From an uncultured Oribacterium sp. (GTDB lineage: Bacteria > Bacillota > Clostridia > Lachnospirales > Lachnospiraceae), in assembly GCA_937927445.1 (NCBI GenBank), contig CALAOB010000078.1:1-31487 (forward strand): a stretch of 31,487 bases of DNA, written 5' to 3'. Each line of letters starts with the position of its first letter. Position 1 is the first letter of the stretch. Made by a program: the position numbers and the translations under genes. A model generated the notes under the pieces. It saw only the letters and a list, made by a program, of their open reading frames with translations, searched no databases and was not told the DNA's origin. Positions 1 through 8,768 of this stretch are shown one piece after another.

Positions 1-56
1 TTAAACCAAACATACGTTAAGTCAAAATCATAATCGATGCACTTTCCTATAAAGTT

Positions 57-85
57 AAAAAACAGCACCCGTATCCCGGGTGCTG
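57..85 (-). terminator. Intrinsic terminator of the first amino-acid ABC operon
   Basis: On the minus strand a perfect 9-bp stem (CAGCACCCG / CGGGTGCTG, 5-nt loop) is followed by six T residues. It lies just downstream of the ATPase stop codon at 93 and ends the operon. Confidence 0.92.
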
Positions 86-92
86 CGTCTTC

Positions 93-857
93 TTACAGTA
101 TGTTTTTGTATCGTCCGAGGAAGCTCTGCATGCGTTCGTTCTCGGAGTTGAATACCTGCTCTGGGGTGCCTTCTTCGACGATGACACCGTCGGCCATGAA
201 GATGACCTTGTCGGAGATGTCGCGGGCGAAGGCCATTTCGTGAGTGACGATCACCATCGCGATGTGAAGGTCCTTCAGGGACTTGATGACCTTCAGGACT
301 TCGCCGGTAAGCTCCGGGTCGAGGGCACTGGTCGGTTCGTCGAAGAAAAGAACCTTCGGGTTCAGCGCCAGGGCGCGGGCGATGGCGACGCGCTGCTGCT
401 GTCCGCCGGAGAGCTGGTACGGATAGTACGTCTCCTTATCGGCGAGGCCCATCTTCTCGAGGAGCTCACGACCGATCTTCTCTGCTTCCGCACGTGACTT
501 CTTCTGCACATGGACGACCGCGTCGGTCACGTTCTGCAGCACATTCCAGTGTGGAAAGAGGTTAAACTGCTGGAAGACGAGGCCGTAGACCTGCTTGATC
601 TTCCGGAGTGTTTCCTTATCGGCGTATGCTGCATGACCGTCGGAAGCATTGGCCGCAACCACCGTATCCTCATACTTCAGCGTGCCGGCGTCCATCGTTT
701 CGAGCAGGGTGGCGCAGCGAAGCAGGGTGGACTTGCCGGAGCCGGACGGGCCGATGATCGACACGATCTCGCCATCCGCGACGGTCAGGCTGATGTCCTT
801 CAGGACCTGGAGGTCGCCGAAGCTTTTCTTGACGTTCTTCATTTCGAGCAGATTCAT
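93..857 (-). CDS. Polar amino-acid ABC transporter, ATP-binding protein
   Basis: This 254-aa cytoplasmic ATPase powers a polar amino-acid importer of the GlnQ/HisP family. Visible motifs in order are the Walker A GPSGSGKST (residues 36-44), Q-loop Gln96, signature LSGGQQQR (149-156) and Walker B with D-loop VLFFDEPTSALDP (about 169-181), followed by the switch His in VTHEM. The length is normal for the family. The ATG is preceded by AAGGAGGT, which overlaps the stop codon of the upstream permease gene, so the two genes are translationally coupled. The gene is last in the order binding protein, permease, ATPase, and a terminator follows. The substrate is not determinable from this subunit. The family call is secure. 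Confidence 0.96.
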   Translation of the reverse strand: MNLLEMKNVKKSFGDLQVLKDISLTVADGEIVSIIGPSGSGKSTLLRCATLLETMDAGTLKYEDTVVAANASDGHAAYADKETLRKIKQVYGLVFQQFNLFPHWNVLQNVTDAVVHVQKKSRAEAEKIGRELLEKMGLADKETYYPYQLSGGQQQRVAIARALALNPKVLFFDEPTSALDPELTGEVLKVIKSLKDLHIAMVIVTHEMAFARDISDKVIFMADGVIVEEGTPEQVFNSENERMQSFLGRYKNIL

Positions 858-868
858 CGCGTACCTCC

Positions 869-1519
869 TTACTTATAGTAGTTCATCTTCTTCTCGATGC
901 GCTCCATGAGGAGGGCGACGATGAAGTTAAAGACATAGTAGAACACGCCGGCGACGATGAGCGGTGTCATCGAGGTCTGGCTGGACGACAGGGCCTTCGC
1001 CTTCGTGAACATCTCCATAACTGAGATGGAGAACGCAAGCGAGGTGTCCTTGACGAGGGTGATGACCTCGTTCGTGACGGACGGCAGGATGCGCTTCAGC
1101 ACCTGCGGCAGGATGATGCGGAAGAAGCTCTGCACGCGGGTGTAGCCGAGGATGTCGGCGGCCTCGTACTGTCCGACCGGCATGGACTGGATGCCCGAGC
1201 GGTAGATCTCCGCGAAGTAGGCGGCGTAGTTGATGATAAAGCCGATGTAAACGGCGGAATTACGGTAGGTCGGGCTCAGCTTGATGTGGCAGAGGTAGTA
1301 CGGACCGTAATACACGACGAAGAGCTGCAGCATCAGCGGGGTTCCACGCATGATGGAGATGTAGGCCTTCGTGAGTCCGCTCACTACGCCGTTTTTCGAC
1401 ATACGCCCGAAGGCAACCAGCAGGCCAAGCGGCAGGCTGAACAGCAGGGTGATGGCGAAGATCTCGACCGAAACGCCAAGTCCCTTCAGTAATTCCAGGA
1501 TGATCTGCGACAGTGCCAA
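869..1519 (-). CDS. Polar amino-acid ABC transporter, permease (TTG start)
   Basis: This 216-aa inner-membrane permease is of the HisM/GlnP type. It has several hydrophobic helices and the EAA loop typical of the family, around the residues reading EAADILGYTRVQSFFRIILPQ, which contacts the ATPase. I place the start at the TTG at 1519 because GGAGGAA sits 5 nt upstream of it. A longer frame opening at 1558 has no ribosome binding site and adds 13 residues that do not look like a permease N-terminus. The gene lies 11 nt upstream of the ATPase gene and about 220 nt downstream of the binding-protein gene, from which it is separated by a large RNA hairpin. The first permease gene of the second ABC operon in this window also starts with TTG. 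Confidence 0.93.
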   Translation of the reverse strand: MALSQIILELLKGLGVSVEIFAITLLFSLPLGLLVAFGRMSKNGVVSGLTKAYISIMRGTPLMLQLFVVYYGPYYLCHIKLSPTYRNSAVYIGFIINYAAYFAEIYRSGIQSMPVGQYEAADILGYTRVQSFFRIILPQVLKRILPSVTNEVITLVKDTSLAFSISVMEMFTKAKALSSSQTSMTPLIVAGVFYYVFNFIVALLMERIEKKMNYYK

Positions 1520-1672
1520 GGTAATTCCTCCAAAAACAAAATTCGACGGTTTTAACAACCAGACTTCATCATATCATATTCTCGCGAAATCCGAAGTCGG
1601 GAACGCAGTTTTCTACATAAGAGCGGTGAATCCGGCGCTGCGAACCCGGGAAGCCCTTAAACGCAAATATAA

Positions 1673-1719
1673 CCTGACAGGAGTCCGGCCCGGTGTCCGC
1701 CGGAGCCTCTCCCATCAGG
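1673..1719 (-). other. Large intercistronic hairpin between binding-protein and permease genes
   Basis: The RNA of the minus-strand operon can fold here into a long stem: CCTGA/TCAGG at the base, then a 2x2 TG/TG internal loop, GGAG/CTCC, a 4-nt bulge, TCCGG/CCGGA, and a short GG/CC top. No T-run follows directly. Such hairpins after a binding-protein gene commonly stabilise the upstream mRNA or attenuate downstream genes, giving excess binding protein over membrane subunits. That role is inference. The rest of 1520-1742 shows no gene. Confidence 0.7.
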
Positions 1720-1742
1720 TCCAATGTCTACACTCGCATGTA

Positions 1743-2648
1743 TCACTTCAGGGTGAATACGTCGGAGCCGAACCAGTCGTTCGAAATCTTCGCTACGGTT
1801 CCGTCGTCCTTCATCTCCATGAGGGTGTCATAAACGGCCTTCGCAAGCTCGTCCTCGCCCTTCTTGAAGCCGATGCCGTACTCCTCTGCGGAGAGGGTAT
1901 CATCGAGAATCTTCATATCCTTACCGGAAGACTTGATCTGGTAACCTGCGACGATGCTGTCCATGCAGACGGCATCACATGCGCCGGACTCGAGATCCAT
2001 GAGCGCCGTGTTGTAATCGGCAACCTCGGTCATCGAACCAAAGCTTGCGCTGAGCTCTGCATCATCCTGCAGTGCAGCGAGTCCGGAAGAATCCTTCTGA
2101 ACCTCGACCGCCTTGCCTGCGAGATCCGCCTTCGATGCGATATCGCTGTCCGCATTGACGACGAATACCTGATTGTTCGCCATATACGGACCTACCCAAG
2201 TGTACGCATCCTCACGGCCCTGCATCGTGAAACCGTTCCAGATACAGTCAATGTTGCCGGAATCGAGTTCCATGTCCTTCGCATCCCAGTTGATCGGCTG
2301 CGGTACGAACTCGAGACCGAGGCGTGAAGCCACTTCCTTCGCAAGGTCGAGGTCGAAGCCGGTGAACTGACCATCATCACCGACGAAGCCCATCGGCGGG
2401 AACTCCTGATCGAAACCAACGGTGAACTTGCCGCTCGGCGTCTTCACGCTTCCCTCTGCTGCCGCTGCGGTATCCCCCGCTGCCTCAGTGGTGGCTGCAT
2501 CCGTCGCTGCCTCGGTAGCTGCTGCGGTCGTCGCCGCCTCGGTCGCTGCTGCCGTGGTCGCCGCCGGTGTCGAGCTGGAAGAACCACAACCCGCAAGCGC
2601 ACCCACTGTCATCATCGCCGCTGTCATCATCGCTAAAGTCTTTTTCAT
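1743..2648 (-). CDS. Polar amino-acid ABC transporter, substrate-binding lipoprotein
   Basis: This is a 301-aa extracellular lipoprotein of the SBP_bac_3 family. It has a Lys-Lys signal peptide ending in the lipobox LAGC with Cys21 as the lipidated residue, then a low-complexity spacer of Ala/Thr/Glu repeats to about residue 68, then the two-lobed domain beginning FTVGFDQEFPPMGF. The start is the ATG at 2648, with AGGAGGAG at good distance; a frame opening 18 nt earlier would swallow that binding site. It is the first gene of its operon and has its own promoter. It lacks the DNFTVTPER-like segment seen in the cysteine-type binding protein at 25184-26125, so its substrate is left as an unspecified polar amino acid. 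Confidence 0.94.
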   Translation of the reverse strand: MKKTLAMMTAAMMTVGALAGCGSSSSTPAATTAAATEAATTAAATEAATDAATTEAAGDTAAAAEGSVKTPSGKFTVGFDQEFPPMGFVGDDGQFTGFDLDLAKEVASRLGLEFVPQPINWDAKDMELDSGNIDCIWNGFTMQGREDAYTWVGPYMANNQVFVVNADSDIASKADLAGKAVEVQKDSSGLAALQDDAELSASFGSMTEVADYNTALMDLESGACDAVCMDSIVAGYQIKSSGKDMKILDDTLSAEEYGIGFKKGEDELAKAVYDTLMEMKDDGTVAKISNDWFGSDVFTLK

Positions 2649-2723
2649 AATGATCTCCTCCTGCACTCCCGTGCGACGAGAAGCCTCCTCAAGCCCCTCG
2701 TGAAACTCTCTTTATGATTCAAC

Positions 2724-2752
2724 ACTCTACCACGGTAAAGCGATGATGTCAA
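2724..2752 (-). promoter_or_regulatory. Promoter of the first amino-acid ABC operon
   Basis: A consensus -35 TTGACA (2747-2752), a 17-bp spacer and a -10 TAGAGT (2724-2729) give a 5' UTR of about 70 nt before the binding-protein gene. No leader peptide or riboswitch is recognisable in that UTR. Confidence 0.8.
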
Positions 2753-2880
2753 CCATAACTTTGCGACGATCTAACTTGCGAAACTATTCATCAGAGCGTC
2801 ATTCGGTTAAAAACGAAGAAGTTACTGCCTCCTCGCAATAACTTAATCATAAGATACTGTTTCACAAAAAACTAAATTGT

Positions 2881-2908
2881 AAAAAACTGTATCGTAAGAA
2901 AGTTTTTT
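2881..2908. other. AT-rich inverted repeat in the divergent spacer
   Basis: AAAAAACT and AGTTTTTT form an 8-bp inverted repeat with a 12-nt loop, inside a notably AT-rich stretch (about 2800-2935) between the divergent ABC operon and fumC. The stretch also holds near-copies such as ACTGTTTC and ACTGTATC. No gene is visible between the two promoters. A regulator site or intrinsically bent upstream DNA are possibilities only. Confidence 0.4.
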
Positions 2909-3012
2909 ATGATGCAGTTCTTTATGAAAGTCCGAACGCTGCAAAGAGATGCTGTGGCGACGACAAAGAAGACTCGAAGCTGAATCGAAAGTGTCGGGCG
3001 CAGGAATCGCCG

Positions 3013-3041
3013 TTGCCTCGCAGCCTTTCGGGGATTATAAT
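3013..3041 (+). promoter_or_regulatory. Promoter of the fumC-malic enzyme operon
   Basis: The -35 TTGCCT (3013-3018), a 17-bp spacer and a perfect -10 TATAAT (3036-3041) predict a transcript starting about 30 nt before the fumC ATG. Confidence 0.85.
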
Positions 3042-3076
3042 GAACAGAGATTTAAGTATATAAGTGAGGGAAATAC

Positions 3077-4444
3077 ATGGAATATCGTATCGAACATGAC
3101 ACTATGGGTGAGGTCCGTGTGCCGGCAGAGCATTTCTGGGGTGCGCAGACCGAGCGTTCGCTGGAGAATTTCCGCATCGGCACGGAGACGATCCCACGCG
3201 AGGTGATTCACGCCTTTGCGGTGCTGAAGTCCGCAGCGGCGACCGCGAACCACGCCCTCGGCAAGCTTCCGGAGGCGGAGGCACAGGCCATCACCGGTGC
3301 CTGCCGTGATATCTGCGACGGCAAATACCCGGAGGAGTTCCCGCTGAAGGTATGGCAGACCGGCTCCGGCACGCAGTCAAACATGAATATGAACGAGGTC
3401 ATCGCACATATCGCAATGCACGATCATCCGGAGCTGAAGATTCACCCGAACGATCACGTCAATATGTCCCAGTCCTCGAACGACACCTTCCCGACGGCGA
3501 TGAACATGGCCGCAGTGCTCGCAATTCACGCGCAGCTCATCCCGGCGATCGACACGCTGATCGCGACGATGAAGCGTCTCGAGGAGGAGAACCATGATGT
3601 GCTGAAGATCGGCCGTACGCATCTGCAGGATGCCGTTCCGATCCGTTTCAGTCAGGAAATCTCCGGCTGGCGCGGCATGCTCGAGGAGTCGAGAGCACAG
3701 ATTCTCGAGGCCTCCGATCATCTCCGGAAGCTCGCTATCGGCGGCACCGCGGTCGGCACCGGACTCAACTGTCCGGCGGGTTTCGACACGGCATGCTGTG
3801 AAGAGATCTCACGCCTCAGCGGACAGACCTTCACGCCGAGCAGCAACAAGTACCACGCGCTCACCTCGAAGGACGGCTACGTCTTCACGAGCGGTGCGCT
3901 GAAGGGCCTCGCGGCGAACCTCATGAAGATCGCGAACGACATCCGCTGGCTCGCAAACGGCCCGCGCTGCGGTCTGGGCGAAATCTCCATCCCGGAGAAC
4001 GAGCCGGGCAGCTCCATCATGCCGGGCAAGGTCAACCCGACCCAGTGTGAGGCGATCACGATGATCGCGATTCAGGTGATGGGCAACGACAGCACGATCG
4101 GCATCGGCGCGTCTCAGGGTAACTTCGAGCTCAATGTCTTCATGCCGGTGCTCGCCTATAACATGATGCAGTCCATCCGCCTTTTAAGCGATGGCATGGT
4201 CTCCTTCGAGCTCCACTGCGTCCGCGGTATCAAGGCAAAGAAGGAAAAAATGGATGAAAATCTCCGCAACTCGCTCATGCTCGTGACCTGCCTGAGCCCG
4301 GTCATCGGCTACGAGAACGCGGCCGCCTGCGCGCACAAGGCCTTCGAGGAAAACACGACCCTGAAGGAAGCCGTGCTCGCCCTCGGCTTCCTGTCGGAGA
4401 GTGAATATGATCAAACTGTACGTCCAGAGAAGATGGTAAATTAA
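3077..4444 (+). CDS. fumC: Fumarate hydratase, class II
   Basis: This 455-aa cytosolic homotetrameric enzyme interconverts fumarate and L-malate without an iron-sulfur cluster. Recognisable parts are the SGTQSNMNMNEV region (97-108), the SSNDTFPTAMN segment (133-143), the GRTHLQDAVP motif with the catalytic-site His182, and the superfamily signature GSSIMPGKVNPTQ (311-323). The length fits the family (E. coli FumC is slightly longer). Aspartase and argininosuccinate lyase share the signature, but the surrounding residues fit fumarase better. A GAGGGA binding site precedes the ATG. The gene is followed 15 nt later by the malic enzyme gene, so the operon links fumarate, malate and pyruvate. Confidence 0.95.
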   Translation: MEYRIEHDTMGEVRVPAEHFWGAQTERSLENFRIGTETIPREVIHAFAVLKSAAATANHALGKLPEAEAQAITGACRDICDGKYPEEFPLKVWQTGSGTQSNMNMNEVIAHIAMHDHPELKIHPNDHVNMSQSSNDTFPTAMNMAAVLAIHAQLIPAIDTLIATMKRLEEENHDVLKIGRTHLQDAVPIRFSQEISGWRGMLEESRAQILEASDHLRKLAIGGTAVGTGLNCPAGFDTACCEEISRLSGQTFTPSSNKYHALTSKDGYVFTSGALKGLAANLMKIANDIRWLANGPRCGLGEISIPENEPGSSIMPGKVNPTQCEAITMIAIQVMGNDSTIGIGASQGNFELNVFMPVLAYNMMQSIRLLSDGMVSFELHCVRGIKAKKEKMDENLRNSLMLVTCLSPVIGYENAAACAHKAFEENTTLKEAVLALGFLSESEYDQTVRPEKMVN

Positions 4445-4459
4445 TAGGAGGATTTTAAG

Positions 4460-5635
<1,176 letters not shown>

Positions 5636-5650
5636 AACATATCGATGGAG

Positions 5651-5681
5651 AGGAACTGCCGAAGCGGCAGTTCCTTTTTTT
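5651..5681 (+). terminator. Intrinsic terminator of the fumC-malic enzyme operon
   Basis: A perfect 10-bp stem AGGAACTGCC / GGCAGTTCCT with a 5-nt loop is followed by a run of seven T residues, 15 nt after the malic enzyme stop codon. Confidence 0.96.
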
Positions 5682-5757
5682 ATGTGTCTCTTGCGATAAA
5701 ACTTCCAGGCAGGCCTGGAAAGCTCCGATTTTTCACCAATCAGGGAAATTTCTCTTT

Positions 5758-6094
5758 GGTGCCATTAGATTTTTTTAATTTTAACGCAAACTGCCCGTTT
5801 TCCGTACACCTGACATTAGGCCACTTTCGCAAAACCCGTTTTCTGCAGTCTCGTGCCATTATATATTTTCACAGACTGTCTCGATACCGTAAGGGTGACA
5901 TTAGATTCCATCTTAAAAAAGCTTCCCTAAAAAGATTTCTTAAGAATCCTCGATTTTGACCTAGTGTCACTCCTCGAAAAAAGGTCGGTTTTGCGTCAAA
6001 ATCCACGATTTCACTTAAAATTCTTCCCTGGCAGAGAGTCGCAGTTAATGTCACTTCCTCGCCAGAAGCCAGGATTGTGAAATATATAATGTCC
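5758..6094. repeat. Degenerate TGNCATTAG motif array upstream of ktrB
   Basis: The non-coding stretch 5690-6271 carries at least seven copies of a short motif. Four are forward (TGCCATTA 5760, TGACATTA 5811, TGCCATTA 5854, TGACATTA 5896). Three are reverse (TAGTGTCA 5962, TAATGTCA 6046, TAATGTCC 6087). Several steps are 41-43 nt, and one is 84 nt. The first and fourth copies share 14 nt with one mismatch (GGTG[C/A]CATTAGATT). The orientation flips at about 5930. No open frame with a ribosome binding site is visible. The stretch is clearly richer in A/T than the flanking genes. Function is unknown. Confidence 0.6.
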
Positions 6095-6271
6095 ACTACT
6101 GCCAGAATCCTTGATTTGCGAAAATCGCAGGGATCTGGCCTCACTGGACATCATCGGATACCGCCAGCCCTCTCATCTTTACACCATCTTAATACCATCC
6201 TTTATTCCCTTATCCCTCCTTTAACTCTTCCCTGCTATCATAAGTGCAATTCTGAGAAAGGGAGAATTTCT

Positions 6272-7609
6272 ATGACTGAAGAACAGCTTCGGCGGATGCA
6301 TCGGCTTTCGTCGTTTCAAATCATCACCGGGGGCTTCGCCTGCGTCATTCTCGTGGGCGCGCTGCTCCTGATGCTGCCGATTTCGTCGGCGGCCGGGCTG
6401 TGGACGCCGTTCCACGAGACGCTCTTCACGGCGACCTCAGCAGTGTGCGTGACCGGCCTCGTCGTGCAGGACACCGGCACTTACTGGTCGAGCTTCGGCC
6501 AGGCGATCATCCTCATGCTGATTCAGATCGGTGGGCTCGGCATCATCACGGTCGCCGCGGCCTTCGCGCTCCTCTCCGGCCGTAAAATCTCGCTCATGCA
6601 GCGCAGCACCATGCAGGACGCCATCTCGGCTCCGAAGGTCGGCGGCATCGTCCGCCTCACACGCTTCATCCTGCGCGGCACTTTCCTCATCGAGCTCCTC
6701 GGTGCCCTCGCCCTGCTCCCGGCCTTCTGCCGCGACTACGGCCTCCGCGGCATCTGGTACGCCGTCTTCCACTCGATCTCGGCCTTCTGCAACGCTGGCT
6801 TCGACCTGCTCGGCCGCCCCGGAAATCTCTATCCGTCGCTGACCGCCTACACCGCGGATCCCCTCGTGAACATCACCATCATGTTGCTCATCGTGATCGG
6901 CGGCATCGGCTTCCTGACCTGGGAGGACATCTGCACGAACCGGCTCCGCTTCCGCCGCTATCGCATGCAGAGCAAGGTGATCCTCGTGACCACCCTCGCG
7001 CTGATCGTGCTGCCGGCTGTGCTGTTTTTCGCCAATGATTACAGCGGTCTTCCGCTCGGTGAGCGTCTGCTGGCCGCGACGTTCCAGTCGGTGACGCCCC
7101 GTACCGCCGGCTTCAATACCGATCTTACGAAACTCTCCGGGGCTTCCCGTGGCGTCATGATTCTTCTCATGCTGATCGGCGGCTCGCCGGGATCCACCGC
7201 CGGTGGTATGAAGACGACCACCTTCACGGTGCTGATGGCGAACGCCATCGCGACCTTCCGCCAGCGTGAGAGCGTACAGCTCTACGGTCGTCGCATCGAC
7301 TGCTGCACCGTACGGACTGCCGCCACCATCCTGATGATGTACCTCACCCTCTTCTTCGGCGGTGCCCTCGTCATCAGCATCTATGAGGGACTGTCGTTTT
7401 CCAGCTGCCTCTTCGAGACCGCTTCCGCCGTCGCAACCGTCGGCCTGACCCTCGGCCTCACACCACATCTGCACATCCTGTCGCAGCTTATCCTCATCGT
7501 GCTCATGTACATGGGCCGTGTCGGCGGCCTCACCCTCATCTACGCAACCGTTTCGAGCCGGAAGACCAGCGTCGCCCGACTCCCGCAGGAGCAGATCACC
7601 GTCGGATAA
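6272..7609 (+). CDS. ktrB: Potassium uptake channel subunit, TrkH/KtrB family
   Basis: This 445-aa membrane protein is the ion-conducting subunit of a Trk/Ktr potassium system. The four M1-P-M2 repeats show selectivity-filter glycines at Gly62 (SAVCVTG), Gly176 (AFCNAG), Gly280 (TPRTAG) and Gly391 (AVATVG). The glycine-rich intramembrane gate GGSPGSTAGG (303-312) and the conserved Arg417 in MYMGRVGG are present. The length matches KtrB rather than the longer proteobacterial TrkH. The ATG at 6272 is preceded by GGGAG; the frame stays open upstream for 65 codons but has no binding site, and those residues do not look like protein. The gene is followed by ktrA, a membrane miniprotein and a KdpDE-like pair. 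Confidence 0.94.
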   Translation: MTEEQLRRMHRLSSFQIITGGFACVILVGALLLMLPISSAAGLWTPFHETLFTATSAVCVTGLVVQDTGTYWSSFGQAIILMLIQIGGLGIITVAAAFALLSGRKISLMQRSTMQDAISAPKVGGIVRLTRFILRGTFLIELLGALALLPAFCRDYGLRGIWYAVFHSISAFCNAGFDLLGRPGNLYPSLTAYTADPLVNITIMLLIVIGGIGFLTWEDICTNRLRFRRYRMQSKVILVTTLALIVLPAVLFFANDYSGLPLGERLLAATFQSVTPRTAGFNTDLTKLSGASRGVMILLMLIGGSPGSTAGGMKTTTFTVLMANAIATFRQRESVQLYGRRIDCCTVRTAATILMMYLTLFFGGALVISIYEGLSFSSCLFETASAVATVGLTLGLTPHLHILSQLILIVLMYMGRVGGLTLIYATVSSRKTSVARLPQEQITVG

Positions 7610-7627
7610 ATTAATATAACAGCTCGG

Positions 7628-7695
7628 CTAAGGGGACCCCGGCTTAGATTGAACCGGTTCCGGAGTATTGTGCCTCCGTTGCCGCCCCTCCGGAA
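7628..7695 (+). other. Structured ktrB-ktrA intercistronic region
   Basis: Three inverted repeats are packed here: CTAAG/CTTAG around a GGGGACCCC core, the 10-bp palindrome GAACCGGTTC, and TTCCGGAG/CTCCGGAA (8 bp, 22-nt loop). No T-run follows. The region may tune the KtrB:KtrA ratio or be a processing site. I could not match it to the c-di-AMP riboswitch known from potassium genes. Confidence 0.5.
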
Positions 7696-7738
7696 TTCCC
7701 TGCCTGAACGGTAACGAAAAATAAAGGAGTCAACTACT

Positions 7739-8386
7739 ATGAAAAACATATTACTTATCGGTGCAGGTCGTTTCGGTCGTCATCTCGCGATGCAGATGAT
7801 GCAGTTCGGTCATCAGATCATGGCCGTGGATATCTCGGAGGAGCGCATCAACGAGGTGCTCCCATATGTCACCACGGCGCAGATCGGCGACAGCACGAAC
7901 GCGGATTTCCTGCGTTCCCTCGGCATCGGAAACTACGATGTCTGCTTCGTCACCATCAGCAGCAGCTTCCAGAACTCGCTGGAAACCACCTCTCTTCTGA
8001 AGGAGCTCGGCGCAAAATGCGTCGTCTCCCGTGCGGAGCGTGACGTCCAGGCGAAGTTCCTGCTGCGAAACGGTGCTGACCAGGTCGTCTACCCGGAGAA
8101 GCAGATTGCGAAGTGGTCCGCCATCCGCTACACCTCCGACCACATCTTCGATTACGTCGAGATCGATAAGCAGCACGCCATCTTTGAAGTCGCGATTCCG
8201 AAACAGTGGCTCGGAAAAAGCATTGGCGAGCTCAATATCCGTAAGCTCTACGGCATCAACATTCTCGGCGTGAAATCGCACGGCGAGACCAACGTCTCGG
8301 TCACCCCGGACATCGTCCTCACCGACGACGTCACGATCCTCGTGATCGGCGAGTACAAAGCACTGCAGAAGTGTTTCCAGATTTAG
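7739..8386 (+). CDS. ktrA: Potassium uptake regulatory subunit, TrkA/KtrA family
   Basis: This 215-aa cytoplasmic protein forms the ring that gates KtrB. The N-terminal RCK domain has the nucleotide-binding loop GAGRFGRHL (8-16) and the acidic residue Asp31 at the end of the second strand, typical for NAD(H) or ATP/ADP binding. A C-terminal RCK_C domain covers about residues 135-215. The single RCK_N/RCK_C unit is the KtrA arrangement, as opposed to the duplicated TrkA. AAAGGAG lies 9 nt before the ATG. The stop codon overlaps the ribosome binding site of the next small gene, which indicates tight coupling. Confidence 0.95.
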   Translation: MKNILLIGAGRFGRHLAMQMMQFGHQIMAVDISEERINEVLPYVTTAQIGDSTNADFLRSLGIGNYDVCFVTISSSFQNSLETTSLLKELGAKCVVSRAERDVQAKFLLRNGADQVVYPEKQIAKWSAIRYTSDHIFDYVEIDKQHAIFEVAIPKQWLGKSIGELNIRKLYGINILGVKSHGETNVSVTPDIVLTDDVTILVIGEYKALQKCFQI

Positions 8387-8397
8387 GAGGTACGTTT

Positions 8398-8523
8398 ATG
8401 GATATCGATGGCATCCTGCTGATCATCGCCCTCATGATTTTCTTCTATGTCGGCATCAATTTCGTAAAGGAGGAAGATAAGATCGTCCGCTTCCTGCGAA
8501 AGCATGATTCTGAAATTCACTAG
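8398..8523 (+). CDS. 41-aa single-span membrane miniprotein next to ktrA
   Basis: This short frame (ATG 8398, stop TAG 8521-8523) begins 11 nt after ktrA. It has a strong AGGAGGT site that overlaps the ktrA stop codon, so it is almost certainly translated. The product begins MDIDG, has one hydrophobic segment of about 17 residues (ILLIIALMIFFYVGINF, residues 6-22) and ends in a charged tail with KEEDK and RKH. I do not recognise a family. By position and topology it may be a small accessory subunit of the KtrAB channel, comparable in size class to the KdpF peptide of the Kdp pump, but no sequence relationship to KdpF is claimed. A terminator follows about 130 nt later. Confidence 0.72.
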   Translation: MDIDGILLIIALMIFFYVGINFVKEEDKIVRFLRKHDSEIH

Positions 8524-8652
8524 ACATCGTGCCTTCCCTACGATTCTGAAACCGGACCGATGGACGGTGGGCGGAGGCGGAGTATCCGCATCGACGCTTT
8601 CATATACGATCGGTTCTTCAGCCGAGTGAACGGGACATACACACATGATCCT

Positions 8653-8684
8653 AAGAAGCCGAACGTCAGGTCCGGCTTCTTTTA
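8653..8684 (+). terminator. Intrinsic terminator of the ktrB-ktrA-miniprotein operon
   Basis: A 9-bp stem AAGAAGCCG / CGGCTTCTT with an 11-nt loop is followed by a short T-run. The promoter of the kinase gene lies immediately after it. Confidence 0.75.
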
Positions 8685-8687
8685 TGT

Positions 8688-8693
8688 TATAAT
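8688..8693 (+). promoter_or_regulatory. -10 box for the KdpD-like kinase operon
   Basis: A perfect TATAAT follows directly after the terminator, about 75 nt before the kinase ATG. No good -35 is visible at 17 bp (the position falls in the terminator loop), so an activator may be needed. Confidence 0.5.
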
Positions 8694-8768
8694 AACGCTT
8701 ACAGTTCAGGCAGGGGGAGCCGAAGCTTCCCCTTCCGATGACCTGCACTGCGAAAGGAAGTTTTCCAT

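Noticed and set aside
1371..2327. Long plus-strand open frame of about 318 codons antisense to the first ABC operon
   Set aside because: It has no ribosome binding site, spans the intergenic hairpin and parts of two solid minus-strand genes, and its translation has no recognisable domain. Long antisense frames are common here because of the GC-rich codons.
2422..2703. Ala/Val-rich plus-strand frame opposite the first binding protein (similar one at 25911-26153)
   Set aside because: It is simply the antisense reading of the Ala/Thr/Glu lipoprotein spacer.
5758..6094. CRISPR array
   Set aside because: The spacing is regular, but the repeated unit is only 8-14 nt, is degenerate and changes orientation; there are no cas genes.
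7610..7738. c-di-AMP (ydaO-type) riboswitch before ktrA
   Set aside because: GGGGACCC and some structure are present and such riboswitches often control potassium genes, but the other conserved blocks (for example the GGGTGAAT segment) are missing, and the region lies inside an operon with no terminator.
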